The position numbers and the translations under genes are program-made. A stretch of DNA of 64,000 nt, taken from assembly GCA_963783865.1 (NCBI GenBank), contig CAWAPD010000005.1:62001-126000 (forward strand), written 5' to 3'. This stretch comes from CAWAPD01 sp963783865 (GTDB taxonomy: Bacteria > Actinomycetota > Thermoleophilia > UBA2241). Shown here piece by piece: positions 30,478-38,670 of the stretch (positions are counted from its first letter, which is position 1; each line of letters begins with the position of its first letter). The notes under the pieces are model-generated. The model did no database searches. It was not told the DNA's origin and saw nothing but the letters and a program-made list of their open reading frames with translations.

Positions 30478-30762
30478 ATGGGAGAGTACACGACCTTCGT
30501 CTGCCGCGAGTGCGGCTACACCGCCGAACGCATCCGCTGGGGCGTCAGCGTGACCGACCCGCGCAAGCGGTTCATGCCGGCGATCTGCGTGGAGTGCAAG
30601 GCGATCGCCGAGGTCGACCTGACCGGGGCCGACATCATGATCGACGAGTTCAACTGCCTCAAGTGCGGCAGCCAGCTGTTCTTCCTGGAGAAGGCGTATT
30701 CCTACACTTGCCCGAAGTGCAAGGCGAAGGACATGAAGCTGATCCAGGGCGAGTACTGGTGA
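30478..30762 (+). CDS. Small protein with two predicted zinc ribbons, unknown function
   Basis: I do not recognise this 94-residue protein. It has four CxxC pairs (VCRECG, ICVECK, NCLKCG, TCPKCK), enough for two zinc ribbons, separated by an acidic segment with ADIMIDEF. The start is ATG at 30478 because AAGGA lies 8 bases upstream; an ATG at 30469 lacks that spacing. It is monocistronic, divergent from rimP and convergent with the L,D-transpeptidase gene. The CxxC pattern suggests RNA, DNA or protein binding, but that is inference. Codon use looks native. Confidence 0.75.
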   Translation: MGEYTTFVCRECGYTAERIRWGVSVTDPRKRFMPAICVECKAIAEVDLTGADIMIDEFNCLKCGSQLFFLEKAYSYTCPKCKAKDMKLIQGEYW

Positions 30763-30767
30763 GCCCG

Positions 30768-30790
30768 GCCGCGCGCCGCCGGCGCGCGGC
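30768..30790. terminator. Bidirectional GC hairpin between convergent genes
   Basis: A perfect 10-bp inverted repeat, arms 30768-30777 and 30781-30790, with a 3-base loop. It fills the 27-base gap between the stop of the zinc-ribbon gene and the stop of the convergent transpeptidase gene. No U-tract is present on either side. Confidence 0.55.
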
Positions 30791-31590
30791 TACCGCTTGA
30801 TCACCACCGGGCTGCCGGCAGGGACCCAGTCGCTCACCTTGAGCACGTCCGCGTTGTGCATGCGCACGCACCCGTGGCTGATCGACTTGCCGATCAGCGC
30901 GTCCTCATTGGTCCCGTGGATGGCGATCGGCCCTTCCTCGGGCCAGGCGCTGGCCGCCAGCTTCATCTGGTAGGCGCTGATGCCGAGCGCCAGCACCCCG
31001 TACGGCCCCCCGGGCGAGGGCGGCCGCAGCTTCTGGTTCATGTAGAAGTAGCCCGTCGGCGTCGGCAGCTGGGCCGTGCCGGTCGCCACCGGGAACGTGT
31101 CCTTCAGGGTCCCCCTCAAGTAGACCGACAGCGTGTGCGACGACAGGTCGACCACGATCCGGGCCGTCGTCGAGTAGATCGCCACGGCGCCTTCGCGGAT
31201 CCAGCCGTGGCTGCCGTTGGGCCGGATGGGCAGCCAGACGTCGTACCAGACGCCGCCGGGAAGGTCGCGCGTGTGTCTGACCAGGAAGATGCTCGGGTAC
31301 CCGTGGATGGTGCTCTTGGCGAACTTCGCCTTGACGGGGGCGCTCGTCGAGGGCCGCACGTAGGCGGTGACGGGCCCGGTGGCCTTGGCCACCGACCAGC
31401 GCTGCGGGGCCGGCGGCGGCTGGCGGTGAGCGGCGTCGGAGGACGGGCTCGGCGACTCGGTCACGCGGGCGAGCGGCAGCGTCGCGCCGCTGCCGCTCGC
31501 CCGCGAGCGCACGACGACGAGCCCGGCCGCGACGACGACCGCGATCAGGGCCACCGCCGCCACGGCGCTCCAGAGACTGCGACTCTTCAT
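30790..31590 (-). CDS. L,D-transpeptidase (YkuD domain), membrane-anchored
   Basis: Exported enzyme likely to form 3-3 peptidoglycan cross-links or attach proteins to the wall. From ATG at 31590 it has 266 residues: a signal anchor (residues about 5-28), a Ser/Pro-rich linker, an SH3-like segment and a YkuD domain. The catalytic signature is complete, with HGTN followed by SHGCVRM. GTG codons at 31602 and 31605 are alternative starts; a TATGCT box at 31609-31614 makes 31605 unlikely because it would lie before the transcript start. Confidence 0.92.
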   Translation of the reverse strand: MKSRSLWSAVAAVALIAVVVAAGLVVVRSRASGSGATLPLARVTESPSPSSDAAHRQPPPAPQRWSVAKATGPVTAYVRPSTSAPVKAKFAKSTIHGYPSIFLVRHTRDLPGGVWYDVWLPIRPNGSHGWIREGAVAIYSTTARIVVDLSSHTLSVYLRGTLKDTFPVATGTAQLPTPTGYFYMNQKLRPPSPGGPYGVLALGISAYQMKLAASAWPEEGPIAIHGTNEDALIGKSISHGCVRMHNADVLKVSDWVPAGSPVVIKR

Positions 31591-31608
31591 GACGTCCGAC
31601 ACCACCTC

Positions 31609-31614
31609 AGCATA
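31609..31614 (-). promoter_or_regulatory. Possible -10 element for the L,D-transpeptidase gene
   Basis: TATGCT reading leftward, 18 bases before ATG 31590 and 6 bases before GTG 31602. The -35 region (TGGAGC at 17 bases) is weak. A very short or absent leader is implied. In the rest of the 31615-31715 gap, a TACACT at 31668-31673 could serve the divergent lemA gene, but has no clear -35. Confidence 0.33.
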
Positions 31615-31715
31615 GCCGTTGCCCGCGGGACGCTCCAGCAGCCGTAGGTTTTCCCCAGGACTGGCGGTACACTACCCCCGACAGCCCTCCTAACGTCCAA
31701 GCGAGGTGGCCACAG

Positions 31716-32408
31716 ATGCTGTTCGTCATCATCATCCTGGTGCTGATCGTGATCGCGATCGTCGCGGTGGTCGGCATCTACAACGGGCTCGTCCGTCGCC
31801 GCAACCAGGTCGACAACGCCTGGAGCCAGATCGACGTTCAGCTCAAGCGCCGGCACGACCTCATCCCGAACCTGGTCGAGTCGGTCAAGGGCTACATGCA
31901 GTTCGAGCAGCAGACGCTGACCAACGTGGTCCAGGCGCGGCAGGCGGCCGTGTCGGCCGCGCCGCAGGGCCCGCAGGCCCAGGCCCAGGCCGAGAACGTG
32001 CTCACCGGCGCCCTGCGCCAGCTGTTCGCCCTGGTCGAGAACTACCCCGACCTCAAGGCCAACCAGAACGTCATGGCGCTGCAAGAAGAGCTGACCACGA
32101 CCGAGAACAAGATCTCGTTCGCGCGGCAGTTCTACAACGACAGCGTGATGACCTACAACATGCACATCCAGACGTTCCCCAGCAACCTCATCGCCGGCAT
32201 GTTCAACTTCCGCGAGCGGCAGTTCTTCCAGGCCGACGAGGGCGACAAAGAGGTCCCGAAGGTCGATCTCGCGATGACCGCCGGCGCCGCGGCGCCGGCG
32301 GCCACGCCGACGATGCCGGCGCCGGCCGCTCCCTCGGCGGCGCCCGGGGCGGCTCCAAGCGCGCCTCCGGCGCCACCCGAGCCGCCGGCCGCGCCGCCGC
32401 AGCAGTAA
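31716..32408 (+). CDS. LemA family membrane protein
   Basis: A 230-residue LemA protein with one N-terminal transmembrane helix (about residues 2-22). The helical LemA domain follows, with RRNQVDNAWSQIDVQLKRR and the PDLKANQNVMALQEEL block, ending in a long Ala/Pro-rich tail (about 45 residues). LemA proteins have the N-terminus outside in bacteria where topology was examined and often pair with an M48 peptidase, which is exactly the next gene. Function is unknown beyond envelope association. Confidence 0.93.
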   Translation: MLFVIIILVLIVIAIVAVVGIYNGLVRRRNQVDNAWSQIDVQLKRRHDLIPNLVESVKGYMQFEQQTLTNVVQARQAAVSAAPQGPQAQAQAENVLTGALRQLFALVENYPDLKANQNVMALQEELTTTENKISFARQFYNDSVMTYNMHIQTFPSNLIAGMFNFRERQFFQADEGDKEVPKVDLAMTAGAAAPAATPTMPAPAAPSAAPGAAPSAPPAPPEPPAAPPQQ

Positions 32409-32429
32409 CCCCGCACGCAGAGGCACGCC

Positions 32430-33434
32430 ATGTACGAGCAGATCGCGCGCAACAAGCGCGATTCCTGGGCGCTCATGCTGATCCTCGTGGCCATCCTCGG
32501 GGCGCTCGGCTACGTGATCGGCCGCGCCACGATGGGCAGCAGCAGCGCCGGCTTCGGCCTGCTGGCCGTGTTCGGGATCGCCGCCATCGTCTGGAGCATC
32601 GTCGGGTACTTCGCGGGACCCGGCATCGTGCTCGGCGCGACCGGGGCCCGTGAGGTCACGCACGACCAGGCCCCGGTCCTCTACAACGTCGTCGAGGAGA
32701 TGAGCATCGCGGCCGGCGTGCCGGTGCCCAAGGTCTACGTGATCGACGACCCGGCCCCGAACGCGTTCGCCACCGGCCGCGACCCCCAGCACGCCGCGGT
32801 CGCGGCCACGACCGGTCTGCTCGCGACGATGGACCGCGATGAGCTGCAGGGCGTGCTCGCCCACGAGCTCTCGCACGTGCGCAACTACGACATCCGCTTC
32901 GCGACGCTGGTCGGGATCCTGGTCGGGATGATCGCGCTGGTCTGCGACTTCTTCCTGCGCTTCAGCTTCTGGGGCGGCGGCCGGCGTTCCGGCAACGACA
33001 GCGGCAACGCCGGGGCCATCCTGGCGCTGATCGCGCTGGTGTTCGCGATCCTCGCGCCGCTGGCCGCCATGCTCGTGCAGTTCGCGATCTCGCGACATCG
33101 CGAGTACCTCGCCGACGCTGCGGGCGTGCAGCTCACGCGCAACCCGGCCGGCCTGGCCGACGCGCTCGAGAAGATCGCCGACGACCCGCAGCCCCTGCGT
33201 CACGCCAACCGGGCCACGGCGCACCTGTACATCGCCAACCCGCTCAAGGGCCGCAAGGACCGCGAGAGCGAGGGACTGTTCGACACGCACCCGCCGATCC
33301 GCAAGCGCATCGAGATCCTGCGGGCGATGGAGTACGGGAGCGGCTCGGCCGGGACCGCCGCCGGCATGATGCCGCCGGCGGCGCCTCCGGCCGCACCGGT
33401 GCCACCGGTCGCCGGCGCGGGGCCGGCTAGCTAG
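32430..33434 (+). CDS. HtpX-like M48 zinc metalloprotease
   Basis: Membrane peptidase of family M48, related to HtpX, which degrades misfolded membrane proteins. The 334 residues have two N-terminal transmembrane segments, the zinc motif HELSH (HELSHVRNYD), two further membrane segments around residues 165-215, and the third-ligand region REYLADAAGVQLT. A Pro/Ala-rich tail ends it. It starts 21 bases after lemA with an AGAGG ribosome site, forming a lemA-htpX pair. Its stop overlaps the convergent TPR gene by 8 bases. Confidence 0.93.
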   Translation: MYEQIARNKRDSWALMLILVAILGALGYVIGRATMGSSSAGFGLLAVFGIAAIVWSIVGYFAGPGIVLGATGAREVTHDQAPVLYNVVEEMSIAAGVPVPKVYVIDDPAPNAFATGRDPQHAAVAATTGLLATMDRDELQGVLAHELSHVRNYDIRFATLVGILVGMIALVCDFFLRFSFWGGGRRSGNDSGNAGAILALIALVFAILAPLAAMLVQFAISRHREYLADAAGVQLTRNPAGLADALEKIADDPQPLRHANRATAHLYIANPLKGRKDRESEGLFDTHPPIRKRIEILRAMEYGSGSAGTAAGMMPPAAPPAAPVPPVAGAGPAS

Positions 33435-33439
33435 CCGGC
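33422..33439. repeat. 18-bp perfect palindrome carrying both stop codons of two convergent genes
   Basis: The sequence GCCGGCTAGCTAGCCGGC is its own reverse complement. The plus-strand TAG at 33432-33434 ends the M48 protease and the minus-strand TAG at 33427-33429 ends the TPR gene. As RNA it could fold the same way on both strands and act as a bidirectional terminator, although it has no U-tract. Confidence 0.7.
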
Positions 33440-33813
33440 ACGCAGCGCGCCAGCGCCAGGCGGTAGTCCGCGTTGGCGGGCGTCATCGCGACGGCGAGCC
33501 TGGCGGCCGGCCGGGCCGCCTCGACCTCGCCCAGCGCCAGCAGGGACCGCGCCAGCCCGAAGTGGGCGTAGTCGTTGGTCGGGGCGCGGCGGACGATCTC
33601 TTCGAAGGCCTCCGCCGCGCTCGCGTACCGTCCCAGCGCGTAGTAGGCGCGCGCCAGCGCCTCGCGGATGGAGTTCTTGTCGGGCTCGAGCGTGAGGGCC
33701 TGCTCGAGCAGCAGCGCCGCCTGGCCGGGATGGCGCTGGTCGAGGAACGCCCTGCCCCGGCGGAAGAGGTCGAAGGCCCGCTCCCCGCGCTCTCGCACGG
33801 CGTCGACGGTCAT
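33427..33813 (-). CDS. TPR-repeat protein
   Basis: A 128-residue protein made of about three tetratricopeptide repeats, for example RHPGQAALLLEQALTLEPDK followed by ALARAYYALGRYASAAEAFEEIV. No signal peptide or membrane segment is evident. ATG at 33813 overlaps the HD-protein stop (ATGA), so the two are co-translated. TPRs mediate protein-protein contacts; the partner is unknown. Confidence 0.85.
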   Translation of the reverse strand: MTVDAVRERGERAFDLFRRGRAFLDQRHPGQAALLLEQALTLEPDKNSIREALARAYYALGRYASAAEAFEEIVRRAPTNDYAHFGLARSLLALGEVEAARPAARLAVAMTPANADYRLALARCVPAS

Positions 33814-34379
33814 GCCAGCCCCAGCTCCGCGGCGATGCCCTGCATCGCGGCGAGCGCCAGGCCCAGGAAGTCGTCGAGCTCGAGCCCGAGCTCGGCGCAG
33901 CGCTCGATGCTGTCGCGGTGCACGCCGCGCGCGAAGGCGGTCTCGCGGAACCGTTTGCGCAGCGACTTGACCTGCACGCCGGCCAGCGACTTGTCGGGGC
34001 GCACGAGCGTCGCCGCCGTGATCAGGCCGGTGACCTGGTCGGCGGCGATCAGGGCGATGTCGATGGGCTCGGCCGGGACGGCGCCGGTGGCGGGGTTGTG
34101 GGCCGCCACGGCGTGGACGACCTCGGCCGGCGCGCCGGCTGCCTCGAGGGTCTCGGCGGACAGCGCGCCGTGGCGGCTCATGTCGCCCTCGGTGAGCTCG
34201 GCGTCCATGTCGTGGGCGAGGCCGGCCAGGCCCCACGCGTCGGGGTCGGCGTCGAGCCGCACGGCGAGCGCGCGCATGACGGCCTCGGTCGCCAGCATGT
34301 GGCGGCGCAGGTTCTCGTTGGCCACGTCGCGCGCGCTGAGCCGCAGGACCTGGTCGCGAAGGTCTGTGATCTCTGTCAT
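33810..34379 (-). CDS. HD-domain phosphohydrolase-like protein
   Basis: A 189-residue protein with an HD-type motif LAHDMD (about residues 53-58) after a candidate first histidine in RRHMLATEAVM, and an AADQVTGLI segment. This pattern is the same as in a widespread family of small bacterial HD proteins of unknown substrate. It lies 41 bases downstream of coaBC and is coupled to the TPR gene. A metal-dependent phosphohydrolase activity is inferred only. Confidence 0.85.
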   Translation of the reverse strand: MTEITDLRDQVLRLSARDVANENLRRHMLATEAVMRALAVRLDADPDAWGLAGLAHDMDAELTEGDMSRHGALSAETLEAAGAPAEVVHAVAAHNPATGAVPAEPIDIALIAADQVTGLITAATLVRPDKSLAGVQVKSLRKRFRETAFARGVHRDSIERCAELGLELDDFLGLALAAMQGIAAELGLA

Positions 34380-34420
34380 CGGCGCTCCCTGAAGGTGGCG
34401 ACGCCGGCCGCGGGCCGGCC

Positions 34421-35623
34421 CTAGAGAAGCCGTTCGACCTCGTCGAGCACGGCGCGGGCGCAGGCGATCTTGCTGGTACGGGGCACGTGGACCTCGCCGG
34501 CCGGGGTGAGGATGGTGATCTCGTTCTCGTCGGAGCCGATGCCCACTCCGGCCGCGAGGATGTCGTTGAACACGAGCAGGTCGACGCCCTTGGCCGCCTT
34601 CTTGGCCCGGGCGCGGTCGAGGCGCGGCCCGGCCTCCGCGGCGAAGCCCACGCGCAGCAGGCCGGGCCGCGCCGTCTGCGCCAGGATGTCGACCGTGGGC
34701 ACGAGCTCGAGCGTGCGCTCGGGCGCGCCGGCGCGCTCCAGCTTGCCCTCGGCGACGGCGCGCGGCCTGTAGTCGGCGACGGCCGCTGCCATGACGAGCA
34801 CGTCGGCGGCGGCCGTCTCGGCCGTCACCGCCGCGTTCATCTCGTCGGCGCTCTCGACGGCGACGGTGCGATACGGGGTCTCGGCCGGCTGCGTCGTGAC
34901 CAGCGCGACCTCGGCGCCGCGCAGGTAGGCCTCGTCGGCCAGCGCCCGCCCCATCTTGCCGCTCGAGCGGTTGCCGATGTAGCGCACGGCGTCGATCGCC
35001 TCGCGCGTGCCGCCGGCGGTGACGACCACGCGGCGGTCCTTGAGCGGGCCCGCCGCCTCGCGGGCACAGGCCCGCCTGACCGCCGCGAGGATCGCCGCCG
35101 GCTCGGCCATGCGGCCGGTGCCCTCCTCGCCGCAGGCGAGGTCGCCCTCACCGGCCGGCAGCACCTCTACCCCACGCTCGGCCAGGAGCTCGAGGTTGCG
35201 CTGTGTCGCGGGATGCTCGTACATCGCCCAGTTGGCGGTCGGCGCCACGATTACCGGTCCGCGGAACGCGAGGTAGACGGCGGTCAGCAGGTTGTCGGCG
35301 AGGCCGGCGGCCAGCTTGGCGATGGTGTTGGCGGTCGCCGGCGCGATCACCAGCACGTCGGCCGCGCGCGCGGCCTCGATGTGCTCGAACCAGCCGGTCG
35401 ACGGCTGCCACGACTGCTCGTCGTCGAGCACCGCCGCGCGCGCCACCGCCGCGAAGGTCAGCGGCATGACGAAGCGCTTGGCGGCGTCGGTCGTGACGAC
35501 GGTCGGCCGGAACCCCTCGCGGGTGAGCAGGCGCACGAACTCGACCGCCTTGTAGATGGCGATGCCGCCGGTCACGCCCACGAGGACGCTGCGCCCGGGG
35601 ATCTCGGTCACGCTCGCGGCCAT
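34421..35623 (-). CDS. coaBC: Bifunctional phosphopantothenoylcysteine decarboxylase / phosphopantothenate-cysteine ligase
   Basis: Two consecutive steps of coenzyme A synthesis. The N-terminal flavoprotein (CoaC) domain has GVTGGIAIYKAVE, PATANTIAKLAAG and the substrate-recognition clamp ACGEEGTGRMAEP. The C-terminal CoaB domain starts near residue 195 with VVTAGGTREAIDAVR and contains NRSSGKMGRALADEA. Length (400 aa) is normal. It follows rpoZ by 25 bases in the actinobacterial mihF-gmk-rpoZ-coaBC order. Confidence 0.96.
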   Translation of the reverse strand: MAASVTEIPGRSVLVGVTGGIAIYKAVEFVRLLTREGFRPTVVTTDAAKRFVMPLTFAAVARAAVLDDEQSWQPSTGWFEHIEAARAADVLVIAPATANTIAKLAAGLADNLLTAVYLAFRGPVIVAPTANWAMYEHPATQRNLELLAERGVEVLPAGEGDLACGEEGTGRMAEPAAILAAVRRACAREAAGPLKDRRVVVTAGGTREAIDAVRYIGNRSSGKMGRALADEAYLRGAEVALVTTQPAETPYRTVAVESADEMNAAVTAETAAADVLVMAAAVADYRPRAVAEGKLERAGAPERTLELVPTVDILAQTARPGLLRVGFAAEAGPRLDRARAKKAAKGVDLLVFNDILAAGVGIGSDENEITILTPAGEVHVPRTSKIACARAVLDEVERLL

Positions 35624-35648
35624 GGCGAGAGGCTCAGCCGCCGGGCGG

Positions 35649-35882
35649 CTACTCGACCTCGACCGCGCGGACCTTGCCCTCGGCGATCTCCTCGAACGAG
35701 ATCGTCAGCAGGTTCTTGCTGCGCGAGCTCACGAGCGGCGGCGGGAACTCGTCGAACGCACCCTCGCCGAGCGAGTTGTAGTAGTTGTTGATCTGGCGCG
35801 CCCGCTTGGCGGCCATGATGGTCAGCGCGTAGCGCGACCCGCCGGCATGCGAGAGCAGCTCGTCGATACGGGGACGGTCCAC
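35649..35882 (-). CDS. rpoZ: RNA polymerase omega subunit
   Basis: Small subunit that assists RNA polymerase assembly. The 77-residue product from GTG at 35882 has the conserved RPRIDELL and RYALTIMAAKRARQINNYY segments. The start overlaps the gmk stop by one base (TAGTG) with AAGGAG just upstream. A longer open frame exists upstream in this phase but it is antisense-free shadow of gmk. Confidence 0.94.
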   Translation of the reverse strand: MDRPRIDELLSHAGGSRYALTIMAAKRARQINNYYNSLGEGAFDEFPPPLVSSRSKNLLTISFEEIAEGKVRAVEVE

Positions 35883-36445
35883 TAGTCTCCTTTGCGTCGT
35901 TTCGTGATGATGCCTGCCACCTCGGCGGCCGCTCCTTCGGCCGAGTCGTTCACGACCACGGCGTCGAACTCGTCGGCCGCCTCGAGCTCGCCGCCGGCGA
36001 TCCTCAGGCGCCGGTCGATGGCCTCGGGGCTGTCGGTCCCGCGACCCTTGAGCCGCCGCGCCAGCTCCTCGGCCGACGGCGGCGCGATGAAGATCTGCGT
36101 CGCCTCGGGCAGCACGCACCGCACGGCGCGCGCTCCCTGCAGCTCGATCTCGAGGATCACATCATAGCCGTCGGCGAGCTTGCGCTCCACGTCGGCCCGC
36201 AGCGTGCCGTACAGGTTGCCTCCGTACTCTACCCACTCGAGGAAGTCGCCAGCCTCGACCGCCGCCCGGAACTCCTCGACGTTGAGGAAGTGGTAGTGCA
36301 CACCGTCGACCTCGCCCGGCCGCGGCGCGCGCGTCGTCGCCGACACCGACGGCGTCAGCCCGTCGAGCGACGAGAGAAGGAGCTGGATCACGGTCCCCTT
36401 CCCGGCACCCGAAGGTCCCGAGATGACGAAGACCGCCGGGACGGC
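35882..36445 (-). CDS. gmk: Guanylate kinase, no canonical start codon
   Basis: Phosphorylates GMP to GDP. The P-loop ISGPSGAGKGT, the GMP-site block ATTRAPRPGEVDGVHYHF and the LEIELQGARAV region are all intact. The frame opens directly after the in-frame TAG of mihF and reads A-V-P-A-V-F-V-I-S-G. No ATG, GTG or TTG occurs in any frame before the P-loop; the first in-frame GTG (36391) would delete it. So translation must start at a non-standard codon (GTC at 36442 lies 6 bases after a G-run), or by TAG readthrough from mihF, or the sequence has an error. The 5' end given is the limit of the open frame. Confidence 0.88.
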   Translation of the reverse strand, partial: AVPAVFVISGPSGAGKGTVIQLLLSSLDGLTPSVSATTRAPRPGEVDGVHYHFLNVEEFRAAVEAGDFLEWVEYGGNLYGTLRADVERKLADGYDVILEIELQGARAVRCVLPEATQIFIAPPSAEELARRLKGRGTDSPEAIDRRLRIAGGELEAADEFDAVVVNDSAEGAAAEVAGIITKRRKGD

Positions 36446-36778
36446 CTACCCCCCGAAGAAGGCCAGCAGCTCGGTGCGCTGGCGCTCGGAAAGGCCGCCC
36501 ACCGTCTTGCTCTGGCTCACCCGGCACTGCTCCATGATGCGGGCCGACTTGACGCGGCCGCACTTGGGGGCGGCCATCAGCACGTCGACGACCTTGGCGG
36601 TCTGCAGGTAGGCGGGCGGGTCGCGCAACACCGAGGCGATGGTGACGGTGCCGTGCTTCAGGTCCGTCTTGAGCGCCGCCCGCTTGCTGCGCACGTGGTT
36701 GGCGCGCTGGAGCGCGTCCATGCGCTGCGCGAGCGAGCGTTCGGGGGCGGCGTTGATCTGCTTGGTCTGCGCGGACAT
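36446..36778 (-). CDS. mihF: Integration host factor, actinobacterial type (mIHF)
   Basis: Nucleoid-associated DNA-binding protein specific to Actinomycetota, unrelated to HU-like IHF. The 110-residue product has a short N-terminal helix (SLAQRMDALQRANHVRSKRA), the ALKTDLKHGTVTIASVL segment and the helix-two-turn-helix core (VVDVLMAAPKCGRVKSARIM), then LSERQRTELLAFFG. It lies between pyrD and gmk as in mycobacteria and streptomycetes. A strong promoter ends only 8 bases before the ATG at 36778, so it is probably a leaderless mRNA. This gene is the best taxonomic marker in the window. Confidence 0.93.
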   Translation of the reverse strand: MSAQTKQINAAPERSLAQRMDALQRANHVRSKRAALKTDLKHGTVTIASVLRDPPAYLQTAKVVDVLMAAPKCGRVKSARIMEQCRVSQSKTVGGLSERQRTELLAFFGG

Positions 36779-36786
36779 CGCGAGCC

Positions 36787-36816
36787 AGTATAAGCGAACC
36801 GCGAGGGGGGGTTCAA
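36787..36816 (-). promoter_or_regulatory. Strong promoter giving a near-leaderless mihF transcript
   Basis: Reading leftward, TTGAAC (36816-36811), an 18-base spacer and TATACT (36792-36787). The -10 is followed by only 8 bases before the mihF ATG, so the transcript would begin at or within 1-3 bases of the start codon. No Shine-Dalgarno is present. It also gives gmk, rpoZ and coaBC a promoter independent of PyrR control. Confidence 0.75.
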
Positions 36817-36875
36817 GCCGGTGAAAACAGTGAAAACTCGCCCGGATGCTGCGATTTTCCGAAAGACGGCCGGCT

Positions 36876-37868
36876 TTAGCGCCCCGGCAGGGCCACGCCG
36901 CGCGCGGCGGCCAGGCTTGCCAGGCCGCGCGCGGCCAGCTCCTGCCGTAGCTCGGCCAGGATGCGTCCGGGCACATCGGGACCGAGGAAGTTGGCCGCCC
37001 CGACGGCGACGGCGGTGGCGCCGCAGGCGACGAACTCGAGCGCGTCCTGGCCGCTCGTGACGCCGCCCATGCCGACGAGCGGCGTGTCGACCGCCTGCGC
37101 CACCTCCCAGACCATGCGCAGGGCGACCGGTCTGATGGCGGGACCGCACAGTCCACCGGTCCGGTTGCCCAGGAAGGGCTTCAGGCTCTGACGCTCGAGG
37201 ACCAGCGCCTTGAGTGTGTTCACCAGTGACAACACGTCCGCGCCGGCCCCGGCGGCCGCCACGGCGACGGCGACCACATCGGTCACGTTGGGGGTGAGCT
37301 TGACGATCAGCAGCCGCCGCGTGAGCGCCCGCACGCGGGCCGTGAGCTCGCCCGTGGCGGCCGCGTCGGCGCCGACCGAGAGGCCGGTCTCGACGTTCGG
37401 GCACGAGACATTGAGCTCGTAGCCGGCGACCTGCGGCAGACCGGGACCGGCCTCCCCGGTCGGCGCTGCGGCGAGGCGCGCCTCGGTGCGGCGCACGGCC
37501 TCGACGTAGTCGTCGGGCGTGCGCCCGCCGATGTTGACGATGACCGGCACGGGCACGAAGCTCAGTCCCGGAAGGTCTTCGAGGAACGCGTCGACGCCCT
37601 TGTTGGCGAGACCGACGGCGTTGATCATCCCCGAGGGGGTCTCGGTCACCCGCGGCGGCGGGTTGCCCTCGCGAGGCTCCAGGGTGATCGTCTTGGGCAC
37701 GTAGGCCGCGAACGGGAAGGGCGTGAGCGCGGCCTCGCCGTACCGCTGCCTGGTCTCGAGCACGTCGAACGTGCCCGAGGCGTTGAGCAGCGGGTGCGGG
37801 AGGGCGAGGCCGGCGAGGTCGACCGTGAGGTCGACCTCGCCGGCCTCGATCCGCGGCGCGGCGCTCAC
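36876..37868 (-). CDS. pyrD: Dihydroorotate dehydrogenase, class 1B catalytic subunit
   Basis: Oxidises dihydroorotate to orotate. The 330-residue protein has LLNASGTFD, TPSGMINAVGLANKGVD and the catalytic cysteine in NVSCPNVETG. It also has the FMN-phosphate region GMGGVTSGQDALEFVACGA. Presence of the partner gene pyrK, overlapping by 4 bases, identifies the NAD-linked class 1B enzyme. It is the last pyr gene; mihF follows after a 97-base gap with its own promoter. Confidence 0.95.
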   Translation of the reverse strand: MSAAPRIEAGEVDLTVDLAGLALPHPLLNASGTFDVLETRQRYGEAALTPFPFAAYVPKTITLEPREGNPPPRVTETPSGMINAVGLANKGVDAFLEDLPGLSFVPVPVIVNIGGRTPDDYVEAVRRTEARLAAAPTGEAGPGLPQVAGYELNVSCPNVETGLSVGADAAATGELTARVRALTRRLLIVKLTPNVTDVVAVAVAAAGAGADVLSLVNTLKALVLERQSLKPFLGNRTGGLCGPAIRPVALRMVWEVAQAVDTPLVGMGGVTSGQDALEFVACGATAVAVGAANFLGPDVPGRILAELRQELAARGLASLAAARGVALPGR

Positions 37869-38670
37869 GCCGGCGCCCTCAGCGAGAGCAGCGGGAACAC
37901 GGGCCCGTCCACGCAGACGCGGCGGTAGCCCGTGGTCGTGCGGATCACGCAGCCCTGGCAGGCCCCGGTGCCGCAGGCCATGTGCGCCTCGAGCGACGCG
38001 TAGCCGCCGTGACCGGTGCGGGCCGTCCAGGCCCCGATGGCATCGAGCATGGGCATCGGGCCGCAGGCGAAGACCGTCGCCTGCGGCCCGATGCCCATCT
38101 CCTCGGCCAGCTCGACCGCAGTGCCCCGGCGGCCCACGGAGCCGTCCTCGGTGGCGACCGAGAGGTCGTCGATCTCGAACGCGCCGACCAGTCGCGCCTG
38201 CACGGCGTCGACGAACCCGAAGGCGGCCGCGACCGGCACGCCCCGCGCGCGGAGCTCGTCGGCCAGGAACTGGAACGGCGCCACGCCGATGCCGCCGCCC
38301 ACGAGCAGCGCCCGGTCGACGCCCTCGACGGGAAAGCCGGTGCCCAGCGGCCCCGAGACGTTCAGCGTGTCGCCCGTCTCGGCGGCGGCCAGGGCGGCGC
38401 TGCCCTCGCCCCGGGGGTCGATCAGCACGCGGATCGCCCCCTGGGTGCGCGAGTGCAGCGACAGCGGCCGCCGCAGGTGGAACCCCGGGCCGGGCACGCG
38501 CACCATCACGAACCGGCCCGGCCCGCAGCGGGCCGCCATCTCGGGTCCCGCGAGCGTGAGGAGGCTGTAGCGCCCGAAGCGCCGGGCCTCGATCACGCGC
38601 AGGTCGGCCGACAGCGTCGTGCCGTCCTCCACGTCGTGCCGATGCTCGGGGACCGGGTCCATGCTCACCA

